Shown here one piece after another: positions 5,295 through 5,963 of a stretch of DNA of 5,963 bases. The position numbers and the translations under genes are program-made. The notes under the pieces were generated by a model. It worked only from the letters and a program-made list of their open reading frames with translations, made no database searches and was not told the DNA's origin. This stretch comes from Chloroflexota bacterium. Its GTDB lineage: Bacteria > Chloroflexota > Dehalococcoidia > Lucifugimonadales > Lucifugimonadaceae. The stretch covers positions 1 through 5,963 of the forward strand of contig JAJCYX010000370.1 of NCBI GenBank assembly GCA_029262715.1, in the 5' to 3' direction. Each line of letters opens with the position of its first letter. The stretch's first letter is position 1.

Positions 5295-5957
5295 TCATCC
5301 GATGAATTGTGCGCCGGCGGTGGTCGTCAGATCTGATCTAGCAGCGATCACATTTCTGTCCAGGGCACTCAGCGCCTCCCGCCCAAGGCCAAAGGTCTGT
5401 TCGGCATAGCGCACTTCGTCCTCGGTTTCCGCGGGGCAATGAAAGGTTAGTTGACTATCCAGGGTGGACAGCGCTTCCCCTCCGCGGCGAAGGTCAGAGT
5501 CGACCTGAAGCAGGACGAACGAGCCTGTGTCGATGGATTCCAGTGCGGTCACCGAGCCGTCCCGGTCAAGTCTGAATCCAACTATTCCAACAGACTGGTC
5601 AGTCTCTCCAATCCCTATGTAGACGGCCAGCGAACCGCCGCGGAACTCATCCGGTTCGGGAAGGCCTCCCGCAGACATGTCCGTGAACCCGGCCTTGGCC
5701 ACTTGCTCAACCTGCCGGTTGGAGGTGACGCCCTCATTCGCTTCCACCCAAAGGTCAGTCTCGCCAATCCCGTCATAAGAATCGGTGATCGCACCACCAG
5801 AGGTCGGGTACTCCGGCACCGGGATTCCACCGCCTGCCAGGTCCGTCGCGCCGACCTCGAAAGGCACCTCTCCTTCGTCTGCGCTACTGGTTGCGCCCAG
5901 TGCTGCGGATCCCGCTACTAGTCCGCCTATCACCGCCACCTGCACGTATCTCTTCAT
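5295..5957 (-). CDS. Predicted secreted protein of unknown family with two sets of internal repeats
   Basis: The 220-residue product begins with a clear Sec signal peptide: MKR, a hydrophobic core (YVQVAVIGGLVAGSAALGA), and a likely cleavage after SSA at 24-26. The mature part is acidic. A module of about 30 residues occurs twice: TDLAGGGIPVP (38-48) leading to GIGETD (63-68), and TDMSAGGLPEP (92-102) leading to GIGETD (115-120). A shorter repeat follows, GGEALSTLD (159-167) and GREALSALD (192-200). There is one cysteine (C174), so no intramolecular disulfide and no lipobox. I do not recognise the family. The coding status is supported by the signal peptide, by repeats conserved in protein sequence while their DNA differs in places, and by the well-placed hairpin beyond the stop. 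The ATG at 5957 lies near the window edge; only AGCAAC precedes it, so a ribosome binding site cannot be judged. It is likely exported and may bind or shield something at the cell surface, but function is unknown. Confidence 0.82.
   Translation of the reverse strand: MKRYVQVAVIGGLVAGSAALGATSSADEGEVPFEVGATDLAGGGIPVPEYPTSGGAITDSYDGIGETDLWVEANEGVTSNRQVEQVAKAGFTDMSAGGLPEPDEFRGGSLAVYIGIGETDQSVGIVGFRLDRDGSVTALESIDTGSFVLLQVDSDLRRGGEALSTLDSQLTFHCPAETEDEVRYAEQTFGLGREALSALDRNVIAARSDLTTTAGAQFIG
5360..5479 (-). repeat. Second DNA repeat pair in the secreted-protein gene encoding EALS(A/T)LD
   Basis: Plus-strand bases 5360-5381 and 5458-5479 share TCCAGGG, a variable four bases, CAGCGC, one variable base and TCCC, 17 of 22 positions. 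They encode EALSALD (residues 194-200) and EALSTLD (161-167) of the minus-strand protein. This is a separate repeat from the GIGETD pair and lies in the C-terminal third. Confidence 0.6.
5597..5771 (-). repeat. Near-identical 19-bp DNA repeats encoding GIGETD, 156 bp apart
   Basis: On the plus strand, 5597-5615 and 5753-5771 read GGTCAGTCTC-T/G-CCAATCCC, differing at one base of 19. The spacing is 156 bp, exactly 52 codons, so both encode the same GIGETD hexapeptide in the secreted protein. The flanking parts of the repeated module have diverged much more at DNA level, which points to an older duplication with this core held constant by selection, or partial gene conversion. Confidence 0.75.
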
Positions 5958-5963
5958 GTTGCT

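Noticed and set aside
5031..5336. 101-residue plus-strand frame
   Set aside because: Ser-, Pro- and Arg-rich translation with no motif; it crosses the long hairpin at 5235-5276 and enters the 3' end of the well-supported minus-strand gene.
5451..5921. 156-residue plus-strand frame opposite the secreted-protein gene
   Set aside because: It lies wholly antisense to a gene with a clear signal peptide and protein-level repeats, and its translation has no recognisable features.

Overview
The window looks like a stretch of a free-living bacterial chromosome of moderate GC content. It carries the tail of a large MalT-type (LAL) LuxR regulator, an actinobacterial/chloroflexotal-style MMPL transporter and a zinc-free medium-chain dehydrogenase. 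Large LuxR regulators with a helical-repeat middle, next to MMPL pumps, are common in Chloroflexota (including marine SAR202-like lineages) and Actinomycetota. That placement is inference from protein style only; no rRNA or marker gene is present.

Layout: (1) 1-878, plus strand: 3' end of a LAL-type LuxR regulator, cut by the window edge. (2) 879-1016: a 138-bp spacer with a threefold 13-bp tandem repeat and an overlapping small inverted repeat, the natural place for control of the next gene. (3) 1017-3341, plus: complete 774-aa MMPL/RND-type membrane transporter with 12 predicted membrane segments and both proton-relay Asp-Tyr pairs. (4) 3342-3571: a 230-bp spacer with two overlapping, mutually exclusive 8-bp inverted repeats, a TGAAATTTCA palindrome and a possible -10 box. 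(5) 3572-4543, plus: complete 323-aa NAD(P)-dependent quinone-oxidoreductase-like MDR enzyme without cysteines. (6) 4544-5294: about 750 bp between convergent genes with no convincing gene but several hairpins and palindromes, including likely terminators at both ends. (7) 5295-5957, minus: complete 220-aa predicted secreted protein of unknown family with two sets of internal repeats. Its promoter lies beyond the window.

A plausible reading is that the LuxR regulator controls the adjacent MMPL exporter, and perhaps the reductase, as a response to a lipophilic or quinone/enone-type compound. This rests on gene order alone. The least explained items are the repeat-containing secreted protein and the structured intergenic DNA. 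I saw no CRISPR array, tRNA, rRNA, insertion sequence or recognisable defence system.
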